From: an uncultured Oxalobacteraceae bacterium
GTDB taxonomy: Bacteria > Pseudomonadota > Gammaproteobacteria > Burkholderiales > Burkholderiaceae
Direction: 5' to 3'
NCBI GenBank assembly: GCA_946480015.1
Contig: CAMLIL010000054.1
Span: 1-38,225, forward strand
DNA: 38,225 nucleotides
A model generated the notes under the pieces. That model made no database searches, was not told the DNA's origin, and saw only the letters and a program-made list of their open reading frames with translations. The translations under genes and the position numbers were made by a program. Shown here piece by piece: positions 25,209-35,030 of this stretch (positions are counted from its first letter, which is position 1; each line of letters starts with the position of its first letter).

Positions 25209-27929
25209 ATGATCAAAGAAAAAAATCTGTCTCGATCAATCAGAATCATTTGCGCCAGCGGCGTAGTTGCGAGTGCGGTATGTGCGATGGGGGCGGCGGT
25301 GGCGCAGGATGCGCCCATGGCCCGCGTCGAGATCACCGGGTCGGCGATCAAACGCATCGATGCTGAGACCAGCGTACCGGTTACGATCCTGAAGGCGGAA
25401 GATCTGAAAAAGGCGGGTATCACGACGGTCGAGCAGGTCATGTCGAATTTGAGCTCGGTACAGACGCAACAGGGTACTTCCCAAGTCGTCGGCCTTGGCA
25501 CCGGCGGCGCCGTGTTTGCCGACATGCGCGGTATCGGCGCCAACAAGACCCTGGTGCTGCTGAACGGCCGCCGGGTCGCCAACAATGCCTTCGACAGCTC
25601 GGCGCCCGACCTGAACATGATTCCATTCGCCGCGCTCGAGCGCGTCGAAGTGCTGCGTGATGGCGCCTCGTCGCTGTACGGCAGCGATGCGGTGGGCGGC
25701 GTGATCAACTTCATTACCAAGAAAGACTTCCAGGGCGGCACCGTGACCATCGGCGCCGACAATCCCGAGCGCGCTGGCGGCAAGGCCAACAACGCCAACA
25801 TCGGCTACGGCTGGGGCGACCTGAGCAAGGATGGCTTCAACCTCTTCGCAATGTACGACCACCAGTACCAGGACCGCATCGGCGGCACCGAGCGCAAGTA
25901 CAACACCCGCTATGCCGGCGGCCTGTCGCCCACCACCAGTCCGGCCAACTACTACCAGGACGACAAGAGCGGCAACCCGACTGCCCCAAGCTGCGCGACC
26001 GGCACCAACCTGATTCCCGACGATGCCGGTTCCGGCTGCCAGATGACGACCTCGAGCTTCGTCGACTACGTGCCGAAGAGCGAGCGCTCCACCGGCTTGG
26101 TCAAGGGCACCCTCAAGCTGGGCGAGAACCACGAGCTGGGCTTCGAGTACCTGCGCAGCAAGAGCAACGTGCAGAGCCAGGTCGCCCAGGTTCCTTACGG
26201 CGGCCTGTTCCAGAACCGCGTCATGCCCAACGGCGCCCTCAATCCTTTCTACCCGGGTAACCCCGGCGCGATTACGCCGAACATCCCGTTGTCGCCCACC
26301 TACACCGAAGACAACACCCCGGCCGGCGTCCTGCCTGGCTTCATCCACGTGAAGTGGCGCGATCTGCCGAACGGCCCGCGGGCCGACGAAAACATCAACA
26401 CCCAGCAGCGCATGGTCGTTTCGCTGAGCGGTGTGCTGGCCGGCTGGGATTACGACGCGGCCTTGACCTACAACGAAAACAAGGTGCGCGAGTACCTGCA
26501 CGGCTACAGCAATGGCGGCATCATCACCGCCGGTGTGCTCGATGGCGTGATCAATCCCTTCGGCGAGCAGACCGCCGCCGGGATGGCGCTGATCAACAGC
26601 GCCGCGCTGGACGGCAACATCCAGAACGCCAAGGGCACCACCAAGGGGATCGACTTCCACGCCAGCCGCGAACTGGGCGACTGGTTCAATAGCGGCAAGA
26701 AGGTTGGCTTGGCAATTGGCGCACAGCACGACCGCCAGAAGTTCCTGAGTGCCGCCAATCCCGAGTATGCGGCAAAGGTCATTTCCAGTACCGGTATCGA
26801 TCCCAATACCCTCGATCAGGGCGAGCGCAAGGTAAGCGCGGTATTCGCCGAGTTGAATGTGCCCATCATCAGCAACCTGGACGTCACCGCGGCGGTCCGT
26901 TACGACCGTTACAGCGATTTCGGCAGCACCACCAATCCGAAGTTCGGCTTCCGCTTCGAGCCAAGCAAGGCGGTACTGCTGCGCGGTTCCTACTCGACCG
27001 GCTTCCGTGCGCCGTCGCTGTTCGAGATCAACTCTTCGCAGGCTTACACCAATTCCAACCAGCACGATGACCCGGTCAACTGCCCAGACGGCAAACCGAT
27101 CGCCGGCAAGCCCGCTGCGGCTAACTGCCAGCAGCAGTTCCAGTCGCTGTCCGGTGGTAACAAGGCGCTGGATCCGGAGAAATCGAAGAACTTCGCGCTG
27201 GGCCTGGTCCTCGAACCAATCGCCAACCTGTCGTTGGGGATCGACCTCTGGTCGGTCAAGCTGACCGACCAGATCAATACCCTGAACGAAGACGAAGTGT
27301 TCGATCCGGCCAACGCGGCGCTGTACGGTTCCCTGTACCACCGCACTGCGTCCGGCAACCTGGCGACCGACGGTTCCCAGTGCCCGAATCCGGCCACCTG
27401 CGGCTATGTCGACCTGCGCACCCAGAACTTGGGTGACGTGAAAACCAACGGTGTCGACCTGTCGGGCAACTACCGCTTGCGTACGGCCGACTGGGGTACC
27501 TTCACGTTCGGCGCCAACGCCACCTACGTGAACAAGTACGAATACCAGAACTCGCGCGGCGGCAAATGGAACCAGAACGTCGGCGTGTACTCCGGTATCG
27601 GTCCGATCTTCAAATGGCAGGACCACTTCAACGTGAACTGGGTCAAGGGCAGCCTGTCGGGCGGCCTGAGCGCGCACTTCAAGTCGGGCTACCTGGACCA
27701 GGATATTGGCGACGATGTGCGTTATAAGGTGGCCTCGTACACCACCTTCGATGCATTCGGAACCTACCAGATCATCAAGGGCCTGAACCTGACCCTGGGC
27801 GTGAAGAACCTGTTCGACCGTGAACCTCCTCTGAGCTATCAGACCGATACCTTCCAGGCCGGCTACGATCCGCGTTATACCGACGTTACCGGTCGTATGT
27901 TCTACCTGCGCGGTACCTATAACTTCTAA
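25209..27929 (+). CDS. TonB-dependent outer-membrane receptor
   Basis: A 906-residue receptor. The signal peptide (about residues 8-33, GVVASAVCAMGAAVAQ-DA) is followed by a plug starting RVEITGSAIKRIDAETSVPV with TLVLLNGRRVANNAF and VEVLRDGASSLYGSDAVGGVINFIT. The barrel ends GRMFYLRGTYNF. The ATG has AGGAG seven bases upstream. Codon use is highly biased toward the GC-rich set, suggesting strong expression. It sits just upstream of a peptide-type ABC transporter operon but is separated from it by a terminator, so a shared substrate is only a guess. It shares plug and C-terminal segments with the receptor at 20593-23253. Confidence 0.95.
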   Translation: MIKEKNLSRSIRIICASGVVASAVCAMGAAVAQDAPMARVEITGSAIKRIDAETSVPVTILKAEDLKKAGITTVEQVMSNLSSVQTQQGTSQVVGLGTGGAVFADMRGIGANKTLVLLNGRRVANNAFDSSAPDLNMIPFAALERVEVLRDGASSLYGSDAVGGVINFITKKDFQGGTVTIGADNPERAGGKANNANIGYGWGDLSKDGFNLFAMYDHQYQDRIGGTERKYNTRYAGGLSPTTSPANYYQDDKSGNPTAPSCATGTNLIPDDAGSGCQMTTSSFVDYVPKSERSTGLVKGTLKLGENHELGFEYLRSKSNVQSQVAQVPYGGLFQNRVMPNGALNPFYPGNPGAITPNIPLSPTYTEDNTPAGVLPGFIHVKWRDLPNGPRADENINTQQRMVVSLSGVLAGWDYDAALTYNENKVREYLHGYSNGGIITAGVLDGVINPFGEQTAAGMALINSAALDGNIQNAKGTTKGIDFHASRELGDWFNSGKKVGLAIGAQHDRQKFLSAANPEYAAKVISSTGIDPNTLDQGERKVSAVFAELNVPIISNLDVTAAVRYDRYSDFGSTTNPKFGFRFEPSKAVLLRGSYSTGFRAPSLFEINSSQAYTNSNQHDDPVNCPDGKPIAGKPAAANCQQQFQSLSGGNKALDPEKSKNFALGLVLEPIANLSLGIDLWSVKLTDQINTLNEDEVFDPANAALYGSLYHRTASGNLATDGSQCPNPATCGYVDLRTQNLGDVKTNGVDLSGNYRLRTADWGTFTFGANATYVNKYEYQNSRGGKWNQNVGVYSGIGPIFKWQDHFNVNWVKGSLSGGLSAHFKSGYLDQDIGDDVRYKVASYTTFDAFGTYQIIKGLNLTLGVKNLFDREPPLSYQTDTFQAGYDPRYTDVTGRMFYLRGTYNF

Positions 27930-27946
27930 GCTTCAGGTGTTCCCGA

Positions 27947-27980
27947 AAACGCCCGGCCGCAAGCGCAGCCGGGCGTTTTT
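27947..27980 (+). terminator. Intrinsic terminator after the third TonB receptor
   Basis: A 12-bp GC-rich stem AAAACGCCCGGC / GCCGGGCGTTTT with a 9-10-base loop and T-run, 17 bp after the stop codon. It separates the receptor from the ABC transporter operon. Confidence 0.93.
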
Positions 27981-28051
27981 CCTTAGTGCGTCCAGAGCGT
28001 TTACGCTATCGTGTTGCATCCAGTTATACGTATCGACGACGGAACCGCTCC

Positions 28052-28990
28052 ATGCCCGCTTTCATCCTGCGCCGCCTCTGGCAAATGCTGCCCACCATGG
28101 CTGGCGTGGTGCTGCTCGTATTCATTCTGTTCAACTGGGTAGGCGGCGATCCGGCCTATCTCCTGGCCGGCAAGATGGCCAATGCCGAGGACATCGCCAA
28201 CATCCGGCGCCAGCTCGGCACCGACCAGCCTTACCTCACCCAGCTGGCCATTTTCGTGCGGCAGATCGTCACCTTCGACTTCGGCAATGCCTGGAGTACC
28301 GGCGAGCCGGTCGCCCACATCATTGCCAGCCGCCTCGGTCCCTCGCTCACCGTGCTGGTCCCGCTGACCATGGCCGAAACCCTGCTCGGCGTGGCCCTGG
28401 CGCTGGGCCTGGCCTTCGTGCGCGGCTCGCTCACCGACCGCCTGGTCATGGTGGCGTGCACGGTCGGCATGTCGATCAGCATTCTGGTCTACATCATCGT
28501 GCTGCAATACGGCCTGGCCTACCGGCTTGGATGGTTCCCGGTCCAGGGCTGGGGCAACAGCCTGGGCGAAAACCTGCTGCGCTACGCCAGCCTGCCGGTC
28601 CTGATCGGCCTGGCCGTGTCGGTGGCGCCGACCCTGCGCCTGTACCGCAGCTTCGTGCTCGACGAAGCCGGCCAGGACTATGTGCGCACCGCGCGCGCCA
28701 AGGGCCTGTCCGAACGGCGCATCCTGTGGGTGCACGTGCTGCGCAACGCCGCCATCCCCATCGTCACCCATGTGATGGCCAATCTGCCGGCGCTGCTGAT
28801 CGGCGCGTTTTTGCTGGAACGCTTTTTCGGCATTCCCGGCATCGGCCGCGAAGTCATTCTGGCGGTCGAGCGCAGCGACTTTCCTGTCATTAAGGCCGTG
28901 ACGATTTACGTGGCGGCCGCCACCATGGTGTTCAATCTGTTGACCGACCTCTTATATAAGGCGCTCGATCCGCGCGTGCAGCTGGCATGA
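28052..28990 (+). CDS. ABC transporter permease, oligopeptide/dipeptide family (DppB/OppB-like)
   Basis: 312 residues from MPAFILRRLWQMLPT; a longer in-frame start at 27986 lacks family resemblance. An N-terminal transmembrane helix (about 10-28) is followed by a periplasmic segment ending in FDFGNAWSTGEPV, then a five-helix BPD core. The cytoplasmic EAA-type loop reads DYVRTARAKGLSERRILWVHVLRNAAIP, and the C-terminus ends LYKALDPRVQLA as in OppB/DppB permeases. It forms the inner-membrane channel with the next gene product, whose ATG overlaps this stop (ATGA). The substrate is probably a peptide or peptide-like molecule; no binding protein is encoded nearby. Confidence 0.93.
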   Translation: MPAFILRRLWQMLPTMAGVVLLVFILFNWVGGDPAYLLAGKMANAEDIANIRRQLGTDQPYLTQLAIFVRQIVTFDFGNAWSTGEPVAHIIASRLGPSLTVLVPLTMAETLLGVALALGLAFVRGSLTDRLVMVACTVGMSISILVYIIVLQYGLAYRLGWFPVQGWGNSLGENLLRYASLPVLIGLAVSVAPTLRLYRSFVLDEAGQDYVRTARAKGLSERRILWVHVLRNAAIPIVTHVMANLPALLIGAFLLERFFGIPGIGREVILAVERSDFPVIKAVTIYVAAATMVFNLLTDLLYKALDPRVQLA

Positions 28991-29997
28991 GCGGCGCCTT
29001 GCACGGCAGCGCCGGACTGTGGACCCTGGCCTGGCGGCGCCTGTGCGCGGACCGTCTGGCGCTCGCCGCGCTGGCCGTGGTGGCGCTGTACCTGGTGCTG
29101 CTGGCCTTGTCCGCTTGCGGCCTGGTGGCGGCCGACTGGGAGCGCGAAGTGGCGGTGAATTATGCGCCGCCAAGCTTCCTCGGCCCCGATCCCCTGCTGG
29201 CCCAGGCCGCGGCGGCGCCCGCGCCGGCGCCACCGAACGCCTTCGACCCGCTGGCGGCCGACATCGCCGCCCTGCGCGCACAACTGCCGCAGGCCACCGG
29301 GGCCGGCGCCGCCAGGCGCACCACCTTGCCCTTCGGCGCCGACAAATGGGGCCACGACGTGATCCGCAAAACCATCAAGGGCGGCGAAACCTCGATCGTG
29401 GTGGGGCTGGTGGCAGCGCTGCTGGCGGTCGGGCTGGGCACCCTGTTCGGTGCGCTGGCCGGGTTTTACGGCGGCGCGGTGGACGACCTGTTCAACTGGT
29501 TCTACAGCGTGTTCACCTCGATCCCCTCGATCCTGATGATCCTGGCGGTGGCGGCGGTGCTGCAGCACAGGGGCGTGGGCACCATCGTGCTGATCCTCGG
29601 GCTGACCGGCTGGACCGGACCGTTCCGCCTGATCCGCGCCGAATACATCAAGCACAAGGCGCGCGAATACGTGCTGGCCGCCGACGCCATCGGCGCCTCC
29701 AGCTGGCGCAAAATGTTCAGCCATATCCTGCCCAATGTCAGCCACGTTGTGCTGGTGCAATTGTCCATCCTGGTGGTCGGCTTCATCAAGGCCGAGGTGA
29801 TCCTGAGCTTTCTCGGCTTTGGCGTGCCGGTCGGGGTGGTGTCCTGGGGCAGCATGCTCAATGAAGCGCAGAACGAGCTGATCCTGGGAAAATGGTGGCA
29901 GCTGGCCGCCGCTTCCGGGGCCATGGCGCTGCTGGTGACCGCCTTTTCCCTGCTGACGGACGGATTGCGCGACGCGCTCGATCCGAAACTGGCATGA
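28987..29997 (+). CDS. ABC transporter permease, oligopeptide/dipeptide family (DppC/OppC-like)
   Basis: 336 residues, translationally coupled at both ends (ATGA with the previous and next genes). An N-terminal helix (about 25-47) is followed by an unusually Ala/Pro-rich periplasmic loop (about 75-95, LLAQAAAAPAPAPPNAFDPL). Then comes the typical PFGADKWGHDVIRKTIKGGETSI entry to the BPD core. The EAA loop is EYVLAADAIGASSWRKMFSHILPN, and the end [14 protein letters not shown] is diagnostic of the DppC/OppC branch. It partners with the upstream permease. The long loop before GTDxxGRD-type sequence resembles YejE-like permeases, consistent with the fused ATPase that follows. Confidence 0.93.
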   Translation: MSGALHGSAGLWTLAWRRLCADRLALAALAVVALYLVLLALSACGLVAADWEREVAVNYAPPSFLGPDPLLAQAAAAPAPAPPNAFDPLAADIAALRAQLPQATGAGAARRTTLPFGADKWGHDVIRKTIKGGETSIVVGLVAALLAVGLGTLFGALAGFYGGAVDDLFNWFYSVFTSIPSILMILAVAAVLQHRGVGTIVLILGLTGWTGPFRLIRAEYIKHKAREYVLAADAIGASSWRKMFSHILPNVSHVVLVQLSILVVGFIKAEVILSFLGFGVPVGVVSWGSMLNEAQNELILGKWWQLAAASGAMALLVTAFSLLTDGLRDALDPKLA

Positions 29998-31667
29998 GCG
30001 CGCCGATGCTGCTGCGGGTCGAGCACTTGCGCGTCGCCTTTCGGCGCGGCAGGGATGCCGTGAGCGAGGCCGTCAAGGGCGTGTCCTTTTGCGTGCCGGC
30101 CAACAGCACCGTGGCGCTGGTGGGCGAATCGGGCAGCGGCAAGTCGGTCAGCTCGCTGGCGGTGATGGGCCTGCTGCCGGCGCGCCAGGCCATCGTCGCG
30201 CCCGGCTCGTCCATCGTGTTCGACGGGCGCGAACTGCTGGGCCTGAACGCGGCCGAGCGGCGCGCCCTGTGCGGGCGCGACATCGCCATGATCTTCCAGG
30301 AGCCCATGTCCTCGCTCAACCCGGTCTTCACGGTCGGCTTCCAGATCGCCGAAGTGCTGCGCCGGCACATGGGCATGGGGCGCCGCGCGGCGCGCGCGCG
30401 CACCCTGGCCCTGCTGGAGGAGGTCGGCATTCCCGAACCGCAGCGCAGGATCGACGCGTATCCGGGTCAATTGTCGGGCGGCCAGCAGCAGCGGGTCATG
30501 ATCGCCATGGCCATTGCCTGCGAACCCAAGCTGCTGATCGCCGATGAGCCGACCACGGCGCTGGACGTGACGATCCAGGCGCAGATCATGCAATTGCTGG
30601 CCGACCTGCAGCGCAAGCGCGCCATGTCCATCCTGTTCATCACGCACGACCTGGCGCTGGTGGCCGAGATTGCCGACCAGGTCGTCGTGATGCGCCATGG
30701 CGAAATCCGCGAGCAGGGAGCGGCGCGCGCGGTTCTGGGCGCGCCGCGCGACCCCTACACCCGGGCGCTGCTGCGCTGCCGCCCGCGGCTCGATGAGCGG
30801 CCGCCGCGCCTGCCGGTGATCGATGACGTGCCGGAACAGCGCGCGCCGCTGCGGGTGGCCGTGCGCGCTGCGCCAATCGAGGCGGCGCCGCTGCTGGCGG
30901 TCAGGAACCTGAGCAAGAGCTTTTCCGTGCGCCATGGCCTGTTCGGCAAACGCGCCTTCCACGCCGTCAGCGACGTGTCGTTCGACCTGGCACGCGGCAA
31001 GACCCTCGGTATCGTGGGCGAGTCCGGCTCGGGCAAGAGCACCCTCGGCCTGACCCTGCTGCGCCTGCATCGGGCCAGCGGCGGGAGCGCGCTTTTCGAC
31101 GGCAAGGACTTGCTGGCCATGCCCGCGCGCGAATTCATGGCCTACAAGCGGCGTCTGCAAATTGTCTTCCAGAATCCCTACGCCTCGCTCAACCCGCGCT
31201 TCACCGTCGGCCAGATCCTGCTCGAACCGATGCGCATCCACGCCATCGGCGCGCACGACGGCGAGCGTGTGGCCATGGCGCGCCAGTGGCTCGACCGGGT
31301 CGGCCTGCCGGCGCGGGCCTTGCAACGCTATCCGCATGAGTTTTCCGGCGGTCAGCGTCAGCGCATCGCCATCGCCCGTTGCTTGACCATGCAGCCGGAA
31401 ATTCTGGTGTGCGACGAATCGGTCTCGGCGCTGGATGTATCGGTGCAAGCCCAGGTCTTGAACCTGCTGAAGGATTTGCAGGACGAGTTCGGCATCAGCT
31501 ACCTGTTCATCTCGCACGATCTGGCCGTGGTGAAATATATGTCGGATCAGGTGATGGTGATGCAGCAGGGCAGGGCGGTCGAAATGGCCGATGCCGACAG
31601 CCTCTACCGCGACCCGCGCCACCCGTACACCAGGCAATTGCTGGCCGCCATACCCGGTGTGGCTTAA
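29994..31667 (+). CDS. Fused double ABC ATPase, oligopeptide family (YejF-like)
   Basis: 557 residues from [12 protein letters not shown]; the ATG overlaps the stop of the permease gene. Two complete ATPase domains lie in one chain. Domain 1 has Walker A GESGSGKS (44-51), signature [14 protein letters not shown] and Walker [14 protein letters not shown]. Domain 2 has Walker A GESGSGKS (342-349), signature [14 protein letters not shown] and Walker [14 protein letters not shown]. Each is followed by the oligopeptide-family C-terminal extension with YTRALL / [12 protein letters not shown]. It therefore does the work of DppD plus DppF. This two-permease plus fused-ATPase layout matches yejBEF, but a yejA-type binding protein is missing. 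Substrate unknown. Confidence 0.94.
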   Translation: MSAPMLLRVEHLRVAFRRGRDAVSEAVKGVSFCVPANSTVALVGESGSGKSVSSLAVMGLLPARQAIVAPGSSIVFDGRELLGLNAAERRALCGRDIAMIFQEPMSSLNPVFTVGFQIAEVLRRHMGMGRRAARARTLALLEEVGIPEPQRRIDAYPGQLSGGQQQRVMIAMAIACEPKLLIADEPTTALDVTIQAQIMQLLADLQRKRAMSILFITHDLALVAEIADQVVVMRHGEIREQGAARAVLGAPRDPYTRALLRCRPRLDERPPRLPVIDDVPEQRAPLRVAVRAAPIEAAPLLAVRNLSKSFSVRHGLFGKRAFHAVSDVSFDLARGKTLGIVGESGSGKSTLGLTLLRLHRASGGSALFDGKDLLAMPAREFMAYKRRLQIVFQNPYASLNPRFTVGQILLEPMRIHAIGAHDGERVAMARQWLDRVGLPARALQRYPHEFSGGQRQRIAIARCLTMQPEILVCDESVSALDVSVQAQVLNLLKDLQDEFGISYLFISHDLAVVKYMSDQVMVMQQGRAVEMADADSLYRDPRHPYTRQLLAAIPGVA

Positions 31668-31714
31668 ATCCCCCGCACGCAAATTCGATGACGGTTTTCA
31701 GTTAAGATGATGGC

Positions 31715-32695
31715 ATGTCCCAGCTCATACTTCTGATCCAGACCTACGGCCTGTTCATCGTGTTCGGCACCGTGCTGCTGGAACAGATCGGCTTGCCGAT
31801 ACCGGCCTTTCCCATCCTTATCGTGGCCGGCGCCCTGGCCGTCGATGGCGACATCAGCTGGCCGATGTGCCTGGCCGTCAGTGTGCTGGCTTGCCTGATC
31901 AGCGACTTTTTCTGGTTCCGCGCGGGGCGGTTTTACGGCAAGCGCATCCTCAAGCTGCTGTGCAGGATTTCCTTGTCGCCCGACTACTGTGTCAGCCAGA
32001 CTGAAAGCAAGTTCAGCCGTTACGGCGACAAATCGCTGGTCGTCGCCAAATTCATTCCCGGCTTCAATACCATCGCCCCGCCACTGGCCGGCGCGCTGGG
32101 CACCAGCACGCCGCGTTTCCTGGTCTTCAGCGTGCTGGGCGGCCTGCTGTGGAGCGGGGTCGGCATCGGCCTGGGCGCCAATTTCCATACCAGCATCGAC
32201 AATGTGCTGAGCGTGCTCGACACCATGGGCAGCACCGCGCTGACGGTGGTGGTATTCCTGCTGGCCGCCTTCGTACTATATAAGTACGTCGAACGGCGCC
32301 GTTATCGCGAAGCGACGGCCGTGGAGCGCATCGACATGGACCAGGTGATGCAATTGCTGGAACAGGGGCACGATCCGCTGATTATCGACGCGCGCAGCGC
32401 CACCGCCCAGCAGCTCGAAGCGGCCGTGCCCGGCGCACTGCTGTTTCACGGCTGCGACCCGCAGGAACTGATGGCCACGCTGGACCGCGACCGCCACATC
32501 GTCGTCTACTGCAGCTGCCCGGACGATGTCACCGCGGCCCAGGTTGCCAAACAGTTCATCGCCAATGGTTTTCACCGCGCCCGTCCCCTGCGCGGCGGAC
32601 TGGACGCCTGGAACGCCCATCAGCAGGCCCGGGAGGGCGGGGCGGCGGCGTCCCACGATCCGGCCCCTGATCTCGTAACAGGACTACCTCGTTAA
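31715..32695 (+). CDS. DedA family membrane protein fused to a rhodanese domain
   Basis: 326 residues. Residues 1-190 form a DedA/VTT (SNARE-associated) membrane domain with helices at about 10-42, 50-70, 135-155 and 172-190, and the family segment AKFIPGFNTIAPPLAGALG. DedA proteins act in lipid carrier or phospholipid translocation. Residues 205-305 form a cytoplasmic rhodanese domain with candidate catalytic C266 in VVYCSCPDD and the closing LRGGLDAWNAH. The DedA segment has K112 and N118 where E. coli YqjA-type proteins keep arginines, so transport chemistry may differ. The fusion suggests sulfur or redox handling linked to the membrane; the specific role is unknown. It stands alone between the ABC operon and glk. 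Confidence 0.88.
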   Translation: MSQLILLIQTYGLFIVFGTVLLEQIGLPIPAFPILIVAGALAVDGDISWPMCLAVSVLACLISDFFWFRAGRFYGKRILKLLCRISLSPDYCVSQTESKFSRYGDKSLVVAKFIPGFNTIAPPLAGALGTSTPRFLVFSVLGGLLWSGVGIGLGANFHTSIDNVLSVLDTMGSTALTVVVFLLAAFVLYKYVERRRYREATAVERIDMDQVMQLLEQGHDPLIIDARSATAQQLEAAVPGALLFHGCDPQELMATLDRDRHIVVYCSCPDDVTAAQVAKQFIANGFHRARPLRGGLDAWNAHQQAREGGAAASHDPAPDLVTGLPR

Positions 32696-32702
32696 ACGGG
32701 CT

Positions 32703-32735
32703 CCAAACCGCCCTGAAGGGGGCTAAGACGGTTGG
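32703..32735 (+). promoter_or_regulatory. Inverted repeat upstream of glk
   Basis: CCAAACCG (32703-32710) can pair with CGGTTGG (32729-32735) with one bulge, and an inner CCC can pair with part of GGGGG. There is no T-run, so it is not a standard terminator. It could be an operator or an RNA hairpin in the glk leader. Confidence 0.3.
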
Positions 32736-32819
32736 ATGTACTTAAACTACAAACAATCCTTGCCTGAAGCTAGGCGATCTATTAAGCTTCACGGTGTTCT
32801 CTCAAAACAATTCCCGACC

Positions 32820-33848
32820 ATGACCGAACAGCTCTATCCCGCGCCGCCCGTCGCGATGTCCTCGTCCGCCTTCCCCGGCGGGCCGCGCCTGTTGGCCGAC
32901 GTCGGCGGCACCAACGCCCGTTTCGCGCTCGAGCTCGCGCCCGGCCAGGTCGACGTCATCGAAGTGCTGCCCTGCGCCAGCTACGCCACCCTGGCCGACG
33001 CCCTGCGCGCCTACCTGGCGCTGCCCAAGGTCGTCGAGGCCAGCCAGGGTGCGATCCGCAATGGCGCCATCGCCATCGCCAATCCCGTCACCGGCGACAT
33101 GGTGCGCATGACCAATCACCACTGGGAATTTTCGATCGAAGCGCTGCGCGTGGAAATCGGCTTCGACGTGCTGGTCGTCGCCAACGATTTCACGGCGCTG
33201 GCGCGCGCCTTGCCGCACCTGGGCGAGCAGAAGCGCCAGATCGGCGGCGGCAAGGTCTGTCCCGGCACGCCGCTCGGGCTGGTGGGCGCCGGCACCGGCC
33301 TGGGCGTGTCAGGGCTGATCCCTTCGGGTTCCAGCTGGACCGCTTTGCTGAGCGAGGGTGGGCATGTCACCTTTTCGCCGGCCAATGCCATTGAAGTCGA
33401 TATTCTGAAATTTGCCTGGGGCCAGTACGAGCACGTATCGGCCGAGCGCTTCCTGTCCGGTGCCGGCATCGAGCTGCTGTACCGGGCGCTGGCCGCCATC
33501 AAGGGGCAGCCGGCCGAAGCGCTGGACGCGGCCACCATCTCCAGCCGCGCCCTGGCGGGCAACTGTCCCTTGTGCGAGCAGGCCATCGAGGTGTTTTGCG
33601 GCATGCTCGGCACTGTGGCCGGCAACCTTGCCATCACCTTGGGCGCGCAGGGCGGGATCTACATCGGCGGCGGCATCGTTCCGCGCCTGGGCGAGCGCTT
33701 CGACCGCTCCGCGTTCCGCCAGCGCTTCGAACAAAAAGGGCGCTTTGTCAGCTACCTGTCGCAAGTGCCGACCTTCGTCATCACGGCCGAGTATCCGGCC
33801 TTTATCGGCGTCTCGGCCATCCTGGCCGACAAACTTGCCTCCCTCTGA
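32820..33848 (+). CDS. glk: Glucokinase
   Basis: 342 residues from [10 protein letters not shown]. It phosphorylates glucose with ATP in the cytoplasm, feeding glycolysis or the Entner-Doudoroff pathway. The N-terminal phosphate motif [15 protein letters not shown] begins near residue 24. The catalytic aspartate is D123 in [14 protein letters not shown], followed by [18 protein letters not shown] and, later, [17 protein letters not shown]. These mark the bacterial Glk (ROK-unlike, Pfam Glucokinase) family; E. coli Glk is 321. The start is uncertain: an earlier ATG at 32736 adds 28 atypical residues and a later ATG at 32856 (MSSSAFPGG) is possible. None has a strong ribosome-binding site. No other sugar genes flank it. 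Confidence 0.93.
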   Translation: MTEQLYPAPPVAMSSSAFPGGPRLLADVGGTNARFALELAPGQVDVIEVLPCASYATLADALRAYLALPKVVEASQGAIRNGAIAIANPVTGDMVRMTNHHWEFSIEALRVEIGFDVLVVANDFTALARALPHLGEQKRQIGGGKVCPGTPLGLVGAGTGLGVSGLIPSGSSWTALLSEGGHVTFSPANAIEVDILKFAWGQYEHVSAERFLSGAGIELLYRALAAIKGQPAEALDAATISSRALAGNCPLCEQAIEVFCGMLGTVAGNLAITLGAQGGIYIGGGIVPRLGERFDRSAFRQRFEQKGRFVSYLSQVPTFVITAEYPAFIGVSAILADKLASL

Positions 33849-34220
33849 GCGTGTGGCCGCCGCACGTCGCTGGCGCGAATTGTCCCGGTTTGCGTTTTAT
33901 CGGGTACAATGACCGCAGTTGGAGCAAACGATGTCGATCGTTCGCGCAGCGTGCGCCGGGGGCTTAGCCTCGCGGTGGCCACGGCGAATTACCCGTTTCT
34001 CTTGTAAATCAACGGTTTAGAAGCGCAGGTCTGGCGTTTCGCCGTGCGGCAGAGTGCATCTCGCCGCGTATTGTTCCCGCCCAGCGCGCATCGGCCTGGG
34101 CGCTTGATTCCAGTTTTAACATGGTAGGCCCCGCCGGACACCGTCTCAGGATGCCGGTCGCGCACTACAGTTTTACCTGCACAATTCGCCCAATTTGCAC
34201 GTTCCGCACCCGACATCGTT
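33849..34220. other. 372-bp region between glk and scpB with a possible promoter and clustered hairpins
   Basis: No coding frame convinces me. A possible promoter (TTGTCC 33880-33885, TACAAT 33905-33910, 19-base spacer) is followed by consecutive small inverted repeats: AACGAT/ATCGTT (33927-33942), GCGCA/TGCGC (33944-33956), GGGGC/GCCTC (33959-33971), the palindrome GTGGCCAC (33975-33982) and CCGTT/AACGG (33993-34015). This may be a structured scpB leader or a small RNA. I could not match it to a known RNA family. Confidence 0.4.

Positions 34221-35016
<796 letters not shown>

Positions 35017-35030
<14 letters not shown>

Noticed and set aside
33991..34016. tRNA-like anticodon arm (CTTGTAA loop) upstream of scpB
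   Set aside because: No acceptor stem, D-arm or T-arm with GTTCRA can be placed around it; it is just a 5-bp hairpin.
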